A program made the position numbers and the translations under genes. The notes beneath the pieces were generated by a model that did not search any database, was not told the origin of the DNA, and saw nothing but the letters and a program-made list of their open reading frames with translations. From Streptomyces sp. WAC08241 (GTDB lineage: Bacteria; Actinomycetota; Actinomycetes; Streptomycetales; Streptomycetaceae), in the NCBI GenBank assembly GCA_007858575.1, contig CP042279.1, positions 7,037,001 to 7,101,000 on the forward strand: 64,000 nucleotides of DNA, in the 5' to 3' direction. Numbering within the stretch: position 1 is the first letter of the stretch; every line of letters starts with the position of its first letter. Shown piece by piece: positions 47,006 through 58,546 of the stretch.

Positions 47006-47435
47006 GTGGCGACCCTCGTAGGAATGGTGATCCTCGCCCTGGCGCTACCCGCCTGGGCGGGGATCACGTACGCGGGCCTCGTCCGGGCCCGCAGGGGCGA
47101 CGAACCGCCCTGGCCCCGGGCGCCCCGCCCCCTCGTACCGCTGCCAAGAAGGCCGCCTGGATCGCCGCGTTCGCGTACCTCGCGGGCGGCGCGCTGCACC
47201 TTTACGGCCTCTCGTACATGCCGTTCCTCTTCCCCGAGGACGCCTGCTACTTCAAGGCGGGGACGAAGACCTACCCGGACCACAGCAGCGCGCTCCCCGT
47301 GAGCCTGGTGTGCCGGGGACGGAGATCGTCCCGTGGTGGGTGAACCCGGGGCTCCTGGTCCTCGGGGGACCGCCGTCGCCGCGACCGTCACGAGCGTCGT
47401 GCTCGCGGTCGGCGCCGGCGGCGCGCGTCCCGCTG
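47006..47435 (+). CDS. Three-helix membrane protein, function unknown
   Basis: About 145 residues. Helices ATLVGMVILALALPAWAGIT, WIAAFAYLAGGALHLYGL and NPGLLVLGGTAVAATVTSVV LAVG, with an external Cys-containing loop (FPEDACYFKAGTKTYPDHSS). Breaks near 47145, 47310 and 47365. Starts three bases after the DUF397 stop, so possibly in that transcript. The end is estimated from a TGA near 47434. Confidence 0.5.
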
Positions 47436-47444
47436 AGAGGGGCC

Positions 47445-47838
47445 TCAGAGGTCCAGCGCGTGGCCGGTCGTCGCGTCGACGTGGGACGGGACCTCGTCGT
47501 GGCGGTCGCCTACCGTGGACGTGCCGGTGGGCTCGAACAGGAGGATCGAGGCGCCGCCGGGGAGGACGGGCGGTGCTCGGTGCCGCGCGGGACGGTGAAG
47601 ACGGAGCCGCGGGGAGGTGGACCGTACGCTCGCCGGCGGGCTCGCGCAGGGCGATGTACAGCTCGCCGTCGAGGACGAGGAAGAACTCGTCGGTGTCGTC
47701 GTGGACGTGCCAGACGTGCTCGCCCCGGACCTTCGTGACGCGGACGTCGTAGTCGTTGACGCGGGCCGCGATGCGGGGGCTCCAGAGGTCGTCGAAGGAG
47801 GCGAGGGCGGTGGCGAGGGAAAGGGGTTCGTTGCGCAT
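47445..47838 (-). CDS. Cupin-domain protein
   Basis: About 131 residues. Cupin motif 1 GEHVWHVHDDTDEFFLVLDG ELYIAL (His-x-His with Glu) and motif 2 RGSVFTVPRGTEHRPSSPG with the last metal His. A single-domain cupin, metal-binding, role unknown; family members are sugar isomerases or regulators. Breaks near 47625 and 47560. ATG 47838 has no strong SD; the divergent GlxA gene begins 53 bp away. Confidence 0.8.
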
Positions 47839-47890
47839 GGACCGATCCTCGGCCGTGGCGCGGACCGGGCGCGAGTGCTAGGAATCGCAC

Positions 47891-48912
47891 ATGCCGCAAG
47901 GATCCTCGCAGCCGCGTCCGACTACGCCGCTCCACCGGGTGGTCGTGATCGTCGACGCGCACTCCAACCCCTTCGAGCTCGGCTGTGCCACGGAGGTCTT
48001 CGGCCTGCGCAGGCCGGAGCTGGGGAGGGGCGGGAGCTGCTGTACGACTTCCGGCTCTGCTCGCCGGATCCGGACACCCTCATGCGGGACGGCTTCTTCA
48101 CGCTCACCGGGGTCGCCGGGCTGGAGGCGGCGGACGGGGCGGACACGGTGATCGTGCCGAACCGGCCGGACGTGGAGGTGCCGCGCCGCCCGGACGTGCT
48201 CGACGCGGTCCGGCGGGCGCACGCGCGCGGGGCCCGGCTGGTCGGTTTTTGCAGCGGGGCCTTCACGCTGGCGGAGGCGGGGGTGCTGGACGGGCGGCGG
48301 GCCACGGCGCACTGGCAGTGGGCGGACTCCTTCCGGCGGCGGTTCCCGGCGGTGCGGTTCGAGGAGGACGTGCTGTTCGTGGACGACGGGGACGTCCTGA
48401 CGGCGGCGGGGAGTTCGGCGGCGCTCGACCTCGGGCTGCACGTGGTGCGGCGCGACCACGGGGCGGAGACGGCGAACGCGGTCAGCCGGCGCCTGGTCTT
48501 CGCGGCCCACCGGGACGGCGGACAGAAGCAGTTCGTCGAGCGCCCCGTACCGGACGTCCCCGACGCGTCGCTCGCGCCGGTCCTCGCGTGGGCGCAGGAG
48601 CGGCTCGACCGGCCGCTGACCGTCGCGGACCTGGCGGACTGGGCCGCCGTCAGCCCGGCGACCCTCCACCGCCGCTTCCGCGCGGAACTGGGCACGACCC
48701 CGCTGGCGTGGCTGACGGGAGAACGGGTCGCCCTGGCCTGCCGGTTGATCGAACGGGGCGAGGTCCGCCTCGACGCGGTCGCCCGGGGCAGCGGCCTGGG
48801 CACGGCGGCCCGCCTGCGCACCCTGATGCGCCGCGAGACGGGCCTCACGCCGACGGAGTACCGGCACCGCTACGGGCCCCGGTACGGCGAGGGGCGGCAT
48901 GAAGACGTGTGA
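47891..48912 (+). CDS. GlxA-family AraC-type regulator with DJ-1/PfpI domain
   Basis: About 340 residues. N-terminal DJ-1-like domain: VVVIVDAHSNPFELGCATEV FGL, ARLVGFCSGAFTLAEAGVLD GRRATAHW with the nucleophile-elbow Cys. C-terminal AraC HTH: PLTVADLADWAAVSPATLHR RFRAELGTTPLAWLTGERVA LACRLIERGEVRLDAVARGS GLGTAARLRTLMRRETGLTP TEYR. One break near 48030. ATG 47891. Ligand and targets unknown; the cupin gene next door is a likely target. Confidence 0.88.
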
Positions 48913-48934
48913 GGACACGGGCACGAGGGAGGGC

Positions 48935-49319
48935 ATGCGCATGGGGTACGGAGTCTCCCTGCACCGGTTCGTCGGCGGTGAGCCGGAGGTGCTGGACGAC
49001 CGGGTGATCCGGGACGTGCTGGCGCCCCACGTCGCACGCGCGGGCCGGGATGCCGGGGAACTGCTGGTCCGGGCGGCCGACGGGGAGAGGCGGAGGTGGA
49101 CGTGAGCGCCACCGGCGTCGACGTGCACCGTTTCCCGTCCGGTGGTGTCGTGCACCTCGTCGCCGAACTGGCCGCCCGCCTCGGAGCCGCCGTCGTCCTC
49201 CCGGACGGCGTCCTGGTGGGCGACGAGGAACAACGGGCGAACCTGCCGGACGGCTTGCGGGAGGCGGCCGTCGTCATCGAGATGACGGGGTCGGCCTGCG
49301 GGGCGCGCTCGACGGCTGA
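48935..49319 (+). CDS. Hypothetical protein
   Basis: About 128 residues: GYGVSLHRFVGGEPEVLDDR VIRDVLAPHVARAG, then EAEVDVSATGVDVHRFPSGG VVHLVAELAARLGAAVVLPD, ending with LRGALDG. The pattern recurs in short Streptomyces proteins near immunity-type genes. Breaks near 49080 and 49300. ATG 48935 has GAGGGAGGGC upstream and is preferred over upstream 48899. Confidence 0.5.
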
Positions 49320-49378
49320 GGACGGGGACCGGCCCGTTCGGCGGGGACCCGGAGCGCGATCACGAGGAGGGGGCGGAA

Positions 49379-50024
49379 ATGGAAGCCCGTGAAGAGGACC
49401 CGTACCCGGACGTGACCGCCGCGGGCGGCCTCGCGCGGGCACTGCGGGAGGAGGCGGCGCGGCGCGGCCGTGACACCGGGCTGCCGCCCTGGGCGACCGA
49501 CCCCTCGCCATCGACACGACGCGGGGTTACCTGTCGGTCGACCTCGCGCCGGGGAGCGCCTGTTCCGGCTCCGCGTGCACATCCCGGACTTCGGCTGGGA
49601 CATCGGCTCCACGGACGACCTCGGCGCGCTCGTGGAGGCGATCGCCGCGTGGCGGGAGGGCGTGCCGTACGGCGAACTGGCTTCGAGGTTCGGCTTCCTG
49701 GACCTCGACGGGTTCACCGGGGCGCTCGCGGCCGGGGAGCCCACGGCCACGCAGTGGGCCGGCCTCCTGTCGTCCGCCTACTACCGGGGAGCAGCGGGAC
49801 CTCCTGCGCCGCCTCCACGCGGACGGGACGCTGCGGAACGCGTTCCCGACGATGACGCACCGCGCGGTCCGCCTCCGGGTGGACCCGATGCACTGGGAGA
49901 GCCGCCAGGTCCTGGTGTACGAGCGGGGGACGGGCACTACGAGGTCCTACGCGCCGGGACCGCCCGGACCGAGGTCCCGGACGACGACCTGATCGCCCAC
50001 CTGCGGGAGGCGCTGTACGAGTGA
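49379..50024 (+). CDS. Hypothetical protein (several frameshifts)
   Basis: About 216 residues. EAREEDPYPDVTAAGGLARA LREEAARRGRDTGL, IDTTRGYLSVDLAPGERLFR LRVHIPDFGWDIGSTDDL, WREGVPYGELASRFGFLDLD and, after breaks, RDLLRRLHADGTLRNAFPTM THRAVRLRVDP, ending GTARTEVPDDDLIAHLREAL. No known domain; an acidic soluble protein like many polymorphic-toxin immunity or effector-linked proteins. Breaks near 49505, 49790 and 49930. Confidence 0.5.
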
Positions 50025-50051
50025 GCTCCCCGGCCGGGGCGTCCCGCCCTG

Positions 50052-50465
50052 TCAGGGAGGCCCCTGTTCCGCGAGAACGGCCCGCAGCCCCCGTACCCCC
50101 GCTCTTCCACTCCTCCCCGTCCGACTCCTCCCACAACTCCAGCAGCTCGGACGGCTCGACGAGCACGCGGTCCAGGGCCGCCACGGCCTCCGGACGGAGT
50201 GCGGCCGGGAGCACGGGCAGGGGTTCCTTCGGGCCGTACGACGTGGTGACCGGCTCCCCGCCGGGGCACTGCGCCGCGAGGAGGGCCGCCGAGGCGATGG
50301 CCTCCACCGCCAGGTCCGCGTCGAGGTACGCACCGCCGGTACCGACCACCTCCCGGAAGGCCACGCGCAACACCTCCGCCTTCTCCTCCACCGGCGCCTC
50401 GTCCACCCGGTAGGAGAAGTCGGCGGCGGTGTCGTTGTCGAAGGGCCGATGTCCCAGGTACCCAT
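50052..50465 (-). CDS. DUF4259 domain protein
   Basis: About 137 residues. MGTWDIGPFDNDTAADF is the family's N-terminal signature (G-T-W-x2-G-x-F-x-N-D), followed by EKAEVLRVAFREVVGTGGAY LDADLAVEAIASAALLAAQC and LLELWEESDGEEWKSG. Breaks near 50448 and 50105. ATG 50465. Function unknown; DUF4259 genes often sit among immunity-like genes, as here. Confidence 0.75.
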   Translation of the reverse strand: MGTWDIGPSTTTPPPTSPTGWTRRRWRRRRRCCAWPSGRWSVPAVRTSTRTWRWRPSPRRPSSRRSAPAGSRSPRRTARRNPCPCSRPHSVRRPWRPWTACSSSRPSCWSCGRSRTGRSGRAGVRGLRAVLAEQGPP

Positions 50466-50551
50466 GGCGTACTCGCTCTCCAGTCGTCCGGACTCGTGGA
50501 GATCGTGACAGGCCCCACTGACAACGGGCGCCCGGGGAGCGACGGCCCGGC

Positions 50552-51312
50552 TCAGTAGCGGTAACCGGGCCAGTGCGGGTCCTCCCAGCGGGCGGGGCCG
50601 GTCAGGCCCATGAGCCTGACGCGGTGGAGCAGGTCCTCGTGGGCGCCCGAGGGCCGAGCCGGGCGGGGCGTGGCGGACGAGCCAGGCGGCGAGCCCGGTC
50701 CGGAAGAGCTCTCGTTCTCCTCCTCCCAGGTGTCCCAGGGGAGTTCGTCGCCCAGCAGGTCGTAGTCCCAGTGACCGGCGGCCTCGGCCAGGTGCCGGTC
50801 GGCCACGTCCTCGTCGAGCGCCTCCCAGACCGCGAGCCACGGACCGAGCGTGCCGGACGCCTCGCGCACAGCGCGAGGAGCTCGTGGACGGGGACGGCGG
50901 GGTCCGGATCGGTGAGGGCGTGGGCCCACCAGGCGTGCAGGAACTCCCGTACGGCATCCGCCTGTTGCTCGGGCCACTTCCACCACTCGCCCCAGAGGAT
51001 CACCCGCCCCACCTCGTACATGCCGAACATGGGCTCCACCCGGCCGGCGACGAGCGCCCCGGCGAGCTGGGGCAGTATGCGGCGCAGCACCGCGCCCTTG
51101 TCCCTCCAGTCGGGTGCCGTCCACGTGCGGTGCAGGAGGCCCGGGTCGAGCACGACGTCCGGGACCTTCAGCAGCGCGAGTTCCTCCTCGCTGCCCCAGT
51201 GGCAGTCGCACTGGACCTCGCCGCTCCAAGCGGTCATGCTGCGGAAGACGACGGCCAGGCCGTCCAGGGCGCGTTCGAGCCGGAGCCGCGCGGGAGTCTC
51301 GTCGACGTTCAT
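50552..51312 (-). CDS. Hypothetical protein
   Basis: About 253 residues. MNVDETPARLRLERALDGLA VVFRSMTAWSGEVQCDCHWG SEEEL, then RDKGAVLRRILPQLAGALVA, GEWWKWPEQQADAVREFLHA WWAHALTDPDPAVP and HLAEAAGHWDYDLLGDELPW DTWEEE. The C-x-C-H motif near residue 40 could bind metal. Breaks near 50870, 50700 and 50660. Same strand as DUF4259 with 86 bp between. Family not recognised. Confidence 0.55.
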
Positions 51313-51820
51313 CGGTGTCGGAACCGCCTTGCCGGTACTCCGGACGACTTCCGCCGACCGAAGATTCGCACCTTACCGGCCTCGGACGCCGCCGTTCGCG
51401 GGAGCGGGTCCGGATTCCGCGCCCTGGCTCCCGGTATCGCTCCACCGGGTGGGCTTCAGGACAAGTTATGGCTTGAGTTCGCCGTCCCATGCACCTCTTC
51501 TCCACAGGCTTCACGACAGGTTGCACCCCGCGTGACCTCGGGGATTGCGTGCGCCGTGCCACGAGTTGTCCGGCAAACGGTTTTCCGTTCCGCTTTCCGG
51601 ACCCCCGGTCGGCCCTTGCCGAGCTTTGTCGACTCGGGGTTGAGTAACGCCGCGCGTCGGGGACCGACCATCCCCGTCATGACGCGCGCACCTCATCAAC
51701 GGCGGCCGGGGACAGCGCCGCCACGGGGAAGAACGGCATCGCCATGCTCGGGTGCCGGCTCGCTGTGAACGTCGCCCGGGTCACTCCCGCCTGCCTTCGT
51801 TCCCTGTGGAGGAAGCACCC
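51313..51820. other. Upstream region of the toxin gene, no supportable gene
   Basis: About 500 bp, less GC-rich than neighbours at 51470-51620, which is where a promoter for the toxin operon would be expected. The short frames on the minus strand have no start context and shadow-like composition. No hairpin or known motif seen. Confidence 0.4.
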
Positions 51821-54800
51821 TTGCGATTCAAACCGGGGCTGTTCGTCCCCCGTTCACGCTCCTCAGGCCCCCTCGCCGGCGCCCTCACCACCGCCGTCAC
51901 GTCCGCCGCCGCCCTGGCGGTCCTCACAGGTCTGGCCGTACGGCCAGACCTGGCCGTACCGGACGCCGTGCCCGCGGCCGCCACGGCCGACTCGTACGAC
52001 GGCTACGACGCCAAAGCGGCCCAGCAGTTGCGCGAGGACCAGTGCCTGGCCGTCGACTCCCTGCGCAGGGCCGGACCCAACGTGTTCGCCCTCGCGCAGA
52101 GTTCCCTCGCGCTGCCTCCCGACCAGATGCACAAGCAACTGGAACGGAACATCTTCAGCGACAAGGTGACCCGCTGCGCGAGGCCGCGAACGCGGACCAG
52201 CTCCTCCAGGACCAGTGGTCCGACAAGCTCCAGAAGCAGAAGTACGCCTGGAACAGTGCCGCGAGCCTGGACTCCTACCCCAACCAGCCGCAGGACGTCG
52301 GCAAGGTCTTCGAGCAGTCCGGCGTGGGGCTCCCAGCTCTACTGGGAGCCGACGGAGGTGTTCAACCCCTGGTACGACTCCTCGCCCACCGCCGACGACA
52401 AGACGAAGGCCGCCGCACTCGCGGTCGGCAACCCGCTCTACACCAACGCCGGCACGCCGAAGGAGCAGGAGGCGTGGACGCTGTGGAAGAAGAACTCCGG
52501 CAAGGTCGAGGAGAACGTCTACTTCGTTCCCCGGGTGTTCGCGGACGACGCCCGCATCTTCCTTGCCTCCGGCGGCTTTCCCCGCACGGCCCCCGAGCCT
52601 GACACCCCCGAGTTCCGGATCGCCGTCGAGGACTTGAAGGCCCGCTTCAGCGCGTGCGGCTGGCACGACCCGATCGACCCGAACCGGGTCCTGGGCAAGC
52701 AGGTCGCGCAGGCCGCGGCCGAGTGGCAGCAGGAGGTCGCCGGCCAGGCGCGCAGCGGCAGCAGATCCTCACCGCGGGCAAGGACGCGGCGAAGGCGCTC
52801 CAGGAGGGCACCTACTCCCTCAGCATGCTCCTCGGCCAGTCGTGGCTCGCCGACTACTACACCCGCTGGCAGGACCACTGGACCCCCGGCGGCGTCGGCT
52901 GGATCGGCAACGGCTACACGGTCGTCGAGGTCCCGGGCGCGAAGGGCATGTGCCTGGACGTCCAGGGCGGCGGCAAGACCAATGGCACGCCGGTCCAGAT
53001 CTACACCTGCAACGGCGGCGCCGCGCAGGAATGGACGCTGGAGGGCGGTGAGGAGGACCTCCACCTCCGCAACTCGGGCTCGTTCAAGTGCCTCGACGTG
53101 GCCGGGAACGCCTCGGCCAACGGCACGAAGATCCAGATCACGGACTGCTACAGCACCAAGGGCCAGTCCTGGAAGGCCGACGTCCGCGCCCCTCCGTCCT
53201 GAAGAGCCTGACCACGGGCAAGTGCCTGGACCTCAGCTCCTTCACCAAGAGCACGGATGTGCGGCTGTGGGACTGCAAGGACACCAGCGCGCAGAAGTAC
53301 CTGATCAAGCCGACCGGCAAGAAGGGGCCCGGCAGCACCCCCTACCCGGTCAAGACGCAGTTCGACGCGGCGAAGAAGGGGCTCACCGACGCCCAGACGG
53401 CTGCGAAGACCCATCTGGCCGCGGTGAAGGCCCAGATGGAGAAGGCCAAGAAGTCGGCCGCCTCCTCCGACGTGGCCGTGCAGGCCTCGTACGGGATCGC
53501 GGACGCCGCCGGGGTCCCGCGCGGTCGCGGCCTCATGGTCGGCCAGCAGAAGGCCCAGATCACCAAGGGCGCCGTCGCCGCGCTCACGGCGATGGTGAAG
53601 GCCGGTGAGACCGCCGAGGCCGCCACCCGGGCCGCCGCGGCCGACAGCGCCACCATCACCCAGCGGGCCATCGCCCAGACCGCCCAGGCCGGCGCCGAGT
53701 TCCGCAAGGAGGCCGCGCGCACCGCCGAACTGCAGGCGAAGGCGGCGGCCGACGGGGCCAAGCTGCACCGGGACAACGCCAAGAAGGACAGGGAGACGGC
53801 CGAGGCCAAGCTGACCCTCGCCCTGAAGGCCGAGGGCGACGCCAAGGCCGCCGCGGCCGACGCGCACGCCAAGCGCCTCGCGGCCGAGGCCGAGGAGGCC
53901 AAGGCGAAGGCGGAGAAGGACACCGCCGCCGCCAAGCAGTCCGAGGCCGCCCAGCACAAGAAGACCGCCGACGCGGAAGCGGTGAAGGCGGAGGACGCCA
54001 GGAAGGCGGCCGAATCCTCCGAGGCCACCGCGGTCGCGCGCAAGAACGACGCGGTCAAGGCGCGTGACAACGCGAAGGCCAAGCGGGACGACGCCTGGGA
54101 CGCCGAGCAGAAGGCCGACGCGGCCCGCGCCAAGGCCGACGCGAAGGACGCCTACGCCCGCTCCCTGGACGCCGGTGCGGACGCCGACGCGGCCCGTGCC
54201 GCCGCGGACCAGGCCGACCGGCACGCCGACGCGGCCGAAGCCGCCGCCGGCCGGTCCCGAGTCGCGGCGGACGCCGCGACCGAGTCCGCGGCCGACGCGG
54301 ACGCCGCGGCCACCCGCGCCGAGGCCGCCGCCAAGCGGTCCCGCGCGAACGCGGACGCCGCCCAGGCCGCGAAGCTGAGGGCCGACGCCGCGGTGTGGAC
54401 CGCGACCAGCGCCGCCGCCGACGCCATCGAGGCGTCCGACCACGCCGCCGCCGAGGCCCGTATGGCGGTCGCGCTGGCCGACGAGGCCCAGCGCAAGGCG
54501 AAGGAGGCTAAGTCCCACGCGGACGCGGCCTCGAAGGAGGCCGCGACCGCGCGGGCCGCGTCGGTCAAGGCCGCCGGGTTCGCCTACGTCACCGCCCGGG
54601 CGGCGGCGGAAGCCGGTGCGGCGGCCTCCCAGGTCGCCAAGCCCGCCAACGACGCGATCCAGCTCGGTTCCCCGTACGCCGAGACGGACACCGCCGCGAG
54701 CCTGGTGGTCCTCGCCGGCCAGGGGCGAAGACGATCGCCGAGCAGCAGAAGGCCGTCGCCGACGCCCACGCCAGGAACGCGAAGGCCGAAGCGGCCGCGG

Positions 54801-56414
54801 CCAAGAGCCTCGCGGACAAGGCCACGGGCGACGCCAAGCAGGCGTACGTACACGCGGCCAATGCCGCCGGATACGCCGCGGACGCCCGTGGTTACGCCAA
54901 GGAGGCCCTCGACCACGCCGCTGCCGCCGCCGACGCGGCGCTGAAGGCGTCGCAGTCCCTGGCCCGCACCGTCGAGTACGACCGCAAGGCCGCCGAGGAC
55001 GCGGCCGCCGCCGACAAGGCCGCCGGCCGCGCCGAGAGCCATGCCCGCGCGGCCCGCGACTCCGCCGATCAGGCCGCCCTCGACGCCGAGGGCGCCCGCC
55101 AGGCAGCCTCCCGGGCCGAGCAGTCCGCCAAGGACGCCAGGGCGGCGGCCGACCGCGCCGGCGCCGCCGCGACCGAGGCCGAACAGGCCGCCGAGGACGC
55201 CGTCGCGTACGCCAAGGAGGCCCAGGCCGCGGCCGACCGCGCCGAGAAGGCCGGGAAGGCGAAGCAGATCACCACGGGAACCGTCGTCGACGAGACGGGC
55301 GGCTCCATCGGCAACATGTTCTACGTCGTCGACCGCATCGAGAACATCGGTGAACCACAGACGGTGAGCAAGACGGAGGGCTGCGACGGCTGGATCGACA
55401 AGCTCGCGTACACGGGCAACTGCACCATCACCACCAGGTTCACGTTCAAGGCGTTCATCGACCTCATCTGTGCACCACGCAGGAACTGAACCCGTCGAAG
55501 GCCACGTGCCCCGTCGACGCGACCGTGTACCTGGGCGAGTTCCCGACCAAGGAACTGTCCCAGGAGGCCACGCACACCATCACGATGGACGAGTACCAGG
55601 CGAACATCGATCCGATCGACATCCTCTTCGGTAGCTGGATCAGGTGCGCGCAGAAGCTCGTCCCCGGCGGTGAGAGCGGAAGCCTGGGCGGGTGCGGTTG
55701 GGCGGCCCTGGACGTCGTCACCCTGTTCGCGGGCAAGATCCTCCGGCCCATCGCGGACGCGGTCCTCGCGGTGGACGCCGCCGCAAAGACCGGCATCGCC
55801 TTCACCGAAGCCTTCACCGCCCTGCGTGCCCTCGGCCTGAGCGACGAGGTCGTCTTCCGAATCGGGGTCAGGGGCTCGACGGGTTCATCAAGACCTGTGT
55901 CAGGACCCGAGTACCTTTGGCCGCGCGGGCGTCCGTCGCCACGGCCGCCGACGGCTGCCCCGTGGGATTGATCGCCTACAACAGCGAAGAAATGAGTCAC
56001 TTGGCTTACAACTTCAGGAAGGAGTCCGGGTTTTTCGGGGCGGACCACAATGTTGCCGTCGCGAAGGTGCCGGGATGGAACGACCCCAAGACCGGTGACT
56101 ACGTGATCGGCAGCAGTGGTTTCGACGGACACTCGGAGACCGTGATCCTGGACAAGCTGAAGCAGAAGGGTTTCGACCCCACCCAGATCAAGGCTCTGTA
56201 CACCGAGCGCCAGCCCTGCCCGAACTGCGCCTCTGCCCTGACGGGCGCCCTCGCGAAAGGCACTCCCGTCACTTGGTCCGTCCCCTACCACCCCTCCTTC
56301 GCGAGTGCGGCCAAGCAACTCCTCGCCGAGTACGTCAAGCGGGCCGGTGGAGGACGCATGGCGCGCTCCGCGTCGTACGCCGACCAAGCCGAAGAACGAG
56401 GCGCACATGAGTGA
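51821..56414 (+). CDS. Secreted polymorphic toxin: ricin-type lectin, ALF-type coiled coil, C-terminal deaminase
   Basis: About 1,530 residues. TTG 51821 (GGAGGAAG upstream) gives a signal peptide (RFKPGLFVPRS, then LTTAVTSAAALAVLTGLAV). An N-terminal helical region (YDAKAAQQLREDQCLAVDSL RRAG) is followed by a ricin B-type trefoil with repeats CLDVQGGGKTNGTPVQIYTC, CLDVAGNASANGTKIQITDC and CLDLSSFTKSTDVRLWDC. Then come about 600 residues of Ala/Lys/Asp/Glu coiled coil. A Cys-bearing pretoxin segment precedes the toxin: GHSETVILDKL and LYTERQPCPNCASAL give HxE and PCxxC, the zinc site of nucleic-acid/nucleotide deaminases; XOO_2897-like is my best family guess. Breaks near 52175, 52330, 52755, 53190, 54722, 55470 and 55870. 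Followed by an overlapping immunity candidate. Confidence 0.8.
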
Positions 56415-56827
56415 CCCCTGTTCGATCTGCCCCCAAGGCCGCCCCCGAAGTCGTCGCCGGACGGAACGACCTGGCCGATGAGGTCTGCCGTGAACTGCTC
56501 CGGGCCGGACTTCCCGCCCGCAGAAGCGACCTCGAAGGTGACCCGCCGGACGGGTCGGGCGCGGACGTACACGTGGATCCCCTGGCTCGGGGCGGGGTGT
56601 ACGTGGACTGGCGAACGGGCACGGAGCTGCGGACCACCGCCGTCGAAATCTTCGCGAAGGGCATCGACTACACGAACCCGCCTCCGGTCGTGCGCCACTA
56701 CGAGAACGTCCAGAAGCTCATGGGGAACGCCCTGCTGGGAATCCTCGCCTCGGCCGGATTCCAGGTGGAGGAGGCAGATCCGCACACCCATGGAAGCGCG
56801 GTGCGTGTGACGGGCCGCCGGCCCTGA
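56411..56827 (+). CDS. Candidate immunity protein for the deaminase toxin
   Basis: 138 residues, intact. GTG 56411 overlaps the toxin stop (GTGA), the usual toxin-immunity arrangement. Sequence: NDLADEVCRELLRAGLPARR SDLEGD, DVHVDPLARGGVYVDWRTGT ELRTTAVEIFAKGIDYTNPP PVVRHYENVQKLMGNALLGI LASAGF. No signal peptide, so it protects in the cytoplasm. I do not recognise an Imm family; the call rests on position, size and overlap. Confidence 0.65.
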   Translation: MTPVRSAPKAAPEVVAGRNDLADEVCRELLRAGLPARRSDLEGDPPDGSGADVHVDPLARGGVYVDWRTGTELRTTAVEIFAKGIDYTNPPPVVRHYENVQKLMGNALLGILASAGFQVEEADPHTHGSAVRVTGRRP

Positions 56828-56886
56828 TGCCCCGCTCGTCGCCCGGCGGGATCGTGCGGGCGGACCGAGTGCCGTCCTGCTGAGAC

Positions 56887-56919
56887 GGAAGCCCCGTCGG
56901 GCGATCCCGACGGGCTTCT
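56887..56919 (+). terminator. Terminator of the toxin-immunity operon
   Basis: GAAGCCC and GTCGGG pair with CCCGAC and GGGCTTC around GCGAT, followed by TCTCC, about 60 bp past the immunity stop. Confidence 0.7.
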
Positions 56920-57053
56920 CCACGTCTCCGGAAAACCCCGTCAAAGCGCCGCGCCCGGACCGCCGAGACGACTGCTTCCACCGGCCCCCGGCGCCGTCGG
57001 CCCCCGGCCGTAGGACCCACGGCGTATGTACGGGCCCGGAGGCCTCTGCGACC

Positions 57054-58512
57054 ATGACCGTCATGCCGCAGACCGACTCCGTCTCCCGTACGTCCCCCGC
57101 CCCTCCCGTCCCCGCGGCCCGTGCCTGGGCGGTCGTTCTGGTCGCCTGTGCCGGGCAGTTCCTCGTCGTGCTCGACGTCTCCGTCGTGAACGTGGCGCTG
57201 CCGTCGCTGCGGGCCGACCTCGGGCTCTCGGCGCTCGGCCTGCAGTGGGTGCTCAACGCGTACTCGATCGCCTTCGCCGGGTTCATGCTGCTCGGCGGTC
57301 GGGCCGCCGACCTCTACGGGCGCAAGGGGATGTTCCTGCTCGGGCTCGCCGTGTTCACCGCGGGATCCGTCGCGGGCGGGCTCGCGCAGGAGGGCTGGCA
57401 GCTCGTCGCCGGGCGGGCCGTGCAGGGGCTCGGCGCCGCCGTCCTGTCGCCCGCCACCCTGACCCTGGTCACCGGCGCGGTCGCCCCCGGCCCCGCCAGG
57501 ACCCGGGCCATCGGCACCTGGACGGCGGTCGGCGCGGCCGGCGGCGCGGCGGGCGGCTTCGTCGGCGGCCTCCTCGTCGACCTGCTCTCCTGGCGCTGGG
57601 TCCTCCTCGTCAACGTCCCCATCGGCGCCCTCGTCCTCACCGGCGCCCTCCTCTGGCTCCGCGAGAGCCGCCCCGGCACCGGCCGCCGCCTCGACCTGCC
57701 GGGCGCGGTCCTCGTCACCGGCGGGCTCGCCACCCTCGCGTACGGCATCGTCCAGACCGAGGAGGCGGGCTGGGGCGACCCCAGGACCCTGCTCACGCTC
57801 CTCGGCGCGCTCGTCCTGCTCGCCCTGTTCGTCCTGGTCGAAGCCGCGCGCGGCGGCCCCGCTGATGCCCCTGAAGATCTTCCGCACGCGCACGGTGTCT
57901 GCGGCCAACACCGCCATCCTGCTGTTCGGTTCGAGCTCCTTCGGCATGTGGTTCTTCATGACGGTGTACGCGCAGAACGTCCTCGGCTACACCCCGCTCC
58001 AGGCCGGCCTCGCCCTCGTCCCCAGCTCCCTCGCCGTCGTCCTGGGCTCCAAGCTCGCGCCCCGCCTGATGCCCGCCCTCGGCGCCCGCACCCTCGCCGT
58101 CATCGGCGCCCTCGTCGCCGCCTCCGGCTTCGCCTGGCAGTCCACGATGGGCGTCGACGGCACCTTCCTGACGACCATCCTGGGCCCCGGCATCCTCATG
58201 ATGGGCGGCATCGGCCTGGCCACCACCCCGCTGGCCACCCTCGCCACCTCCAGCGCCGCCCCCGGCGACGCGGGCCTCGTCTCCGGCCTCGTCAACACCT
58301 CCCGCACCATGGGCGGCGCCCTCGGCCTCGCGACCCTCTCCACCGTCGCCGCCGCCGTCACCGGCCCGGTCCACGGCACCCCCGACCCGGCCGCCCTCAC
58401 CTCCGGCTACGCGGCCGCCTTCCGCGTCTCCGCGTCGATCCTGCTCGGCGCGACCGTCCTGATGCTGCTCTGGCTGCCGAGGCCCGGGCGCCGGGACGAC
58501 GAGCACCCCTAG
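57054..58512 (+). CDS. DHA2-family MFS drug efflux transporter
   Basis: About 486 residues, 14 helices. Opening VVLVACAGQFLVVLDVSVVN VALPSLRADLG with the family's D-x-S/T-I/V-V-N-V-A-L-P motif C-like signature, motif A GGRAADLYGRKGMFLLGLA, then ALALVPSSLAVVLGSKLAPR and FRVSASILLGATVLMLLWLP. One break near 57860. ATG 57054 or 57063. Exports lipophilic compounds by proton antiport. Confidence 0.85.
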
Positions 58513-58546
58513 AGCCTCTGTCAGAGGGGCGTGTCAGAGTCTGCGC

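Noticed and set aside
53148..54518. Long minus-strand open frames opposite the toxin coiled coil
   Set aside because: Gly/Leu/Val-rich shadow frames caused by the GCC/GAC codon bias of the Ala-rich coding strand; no start context and no domain.
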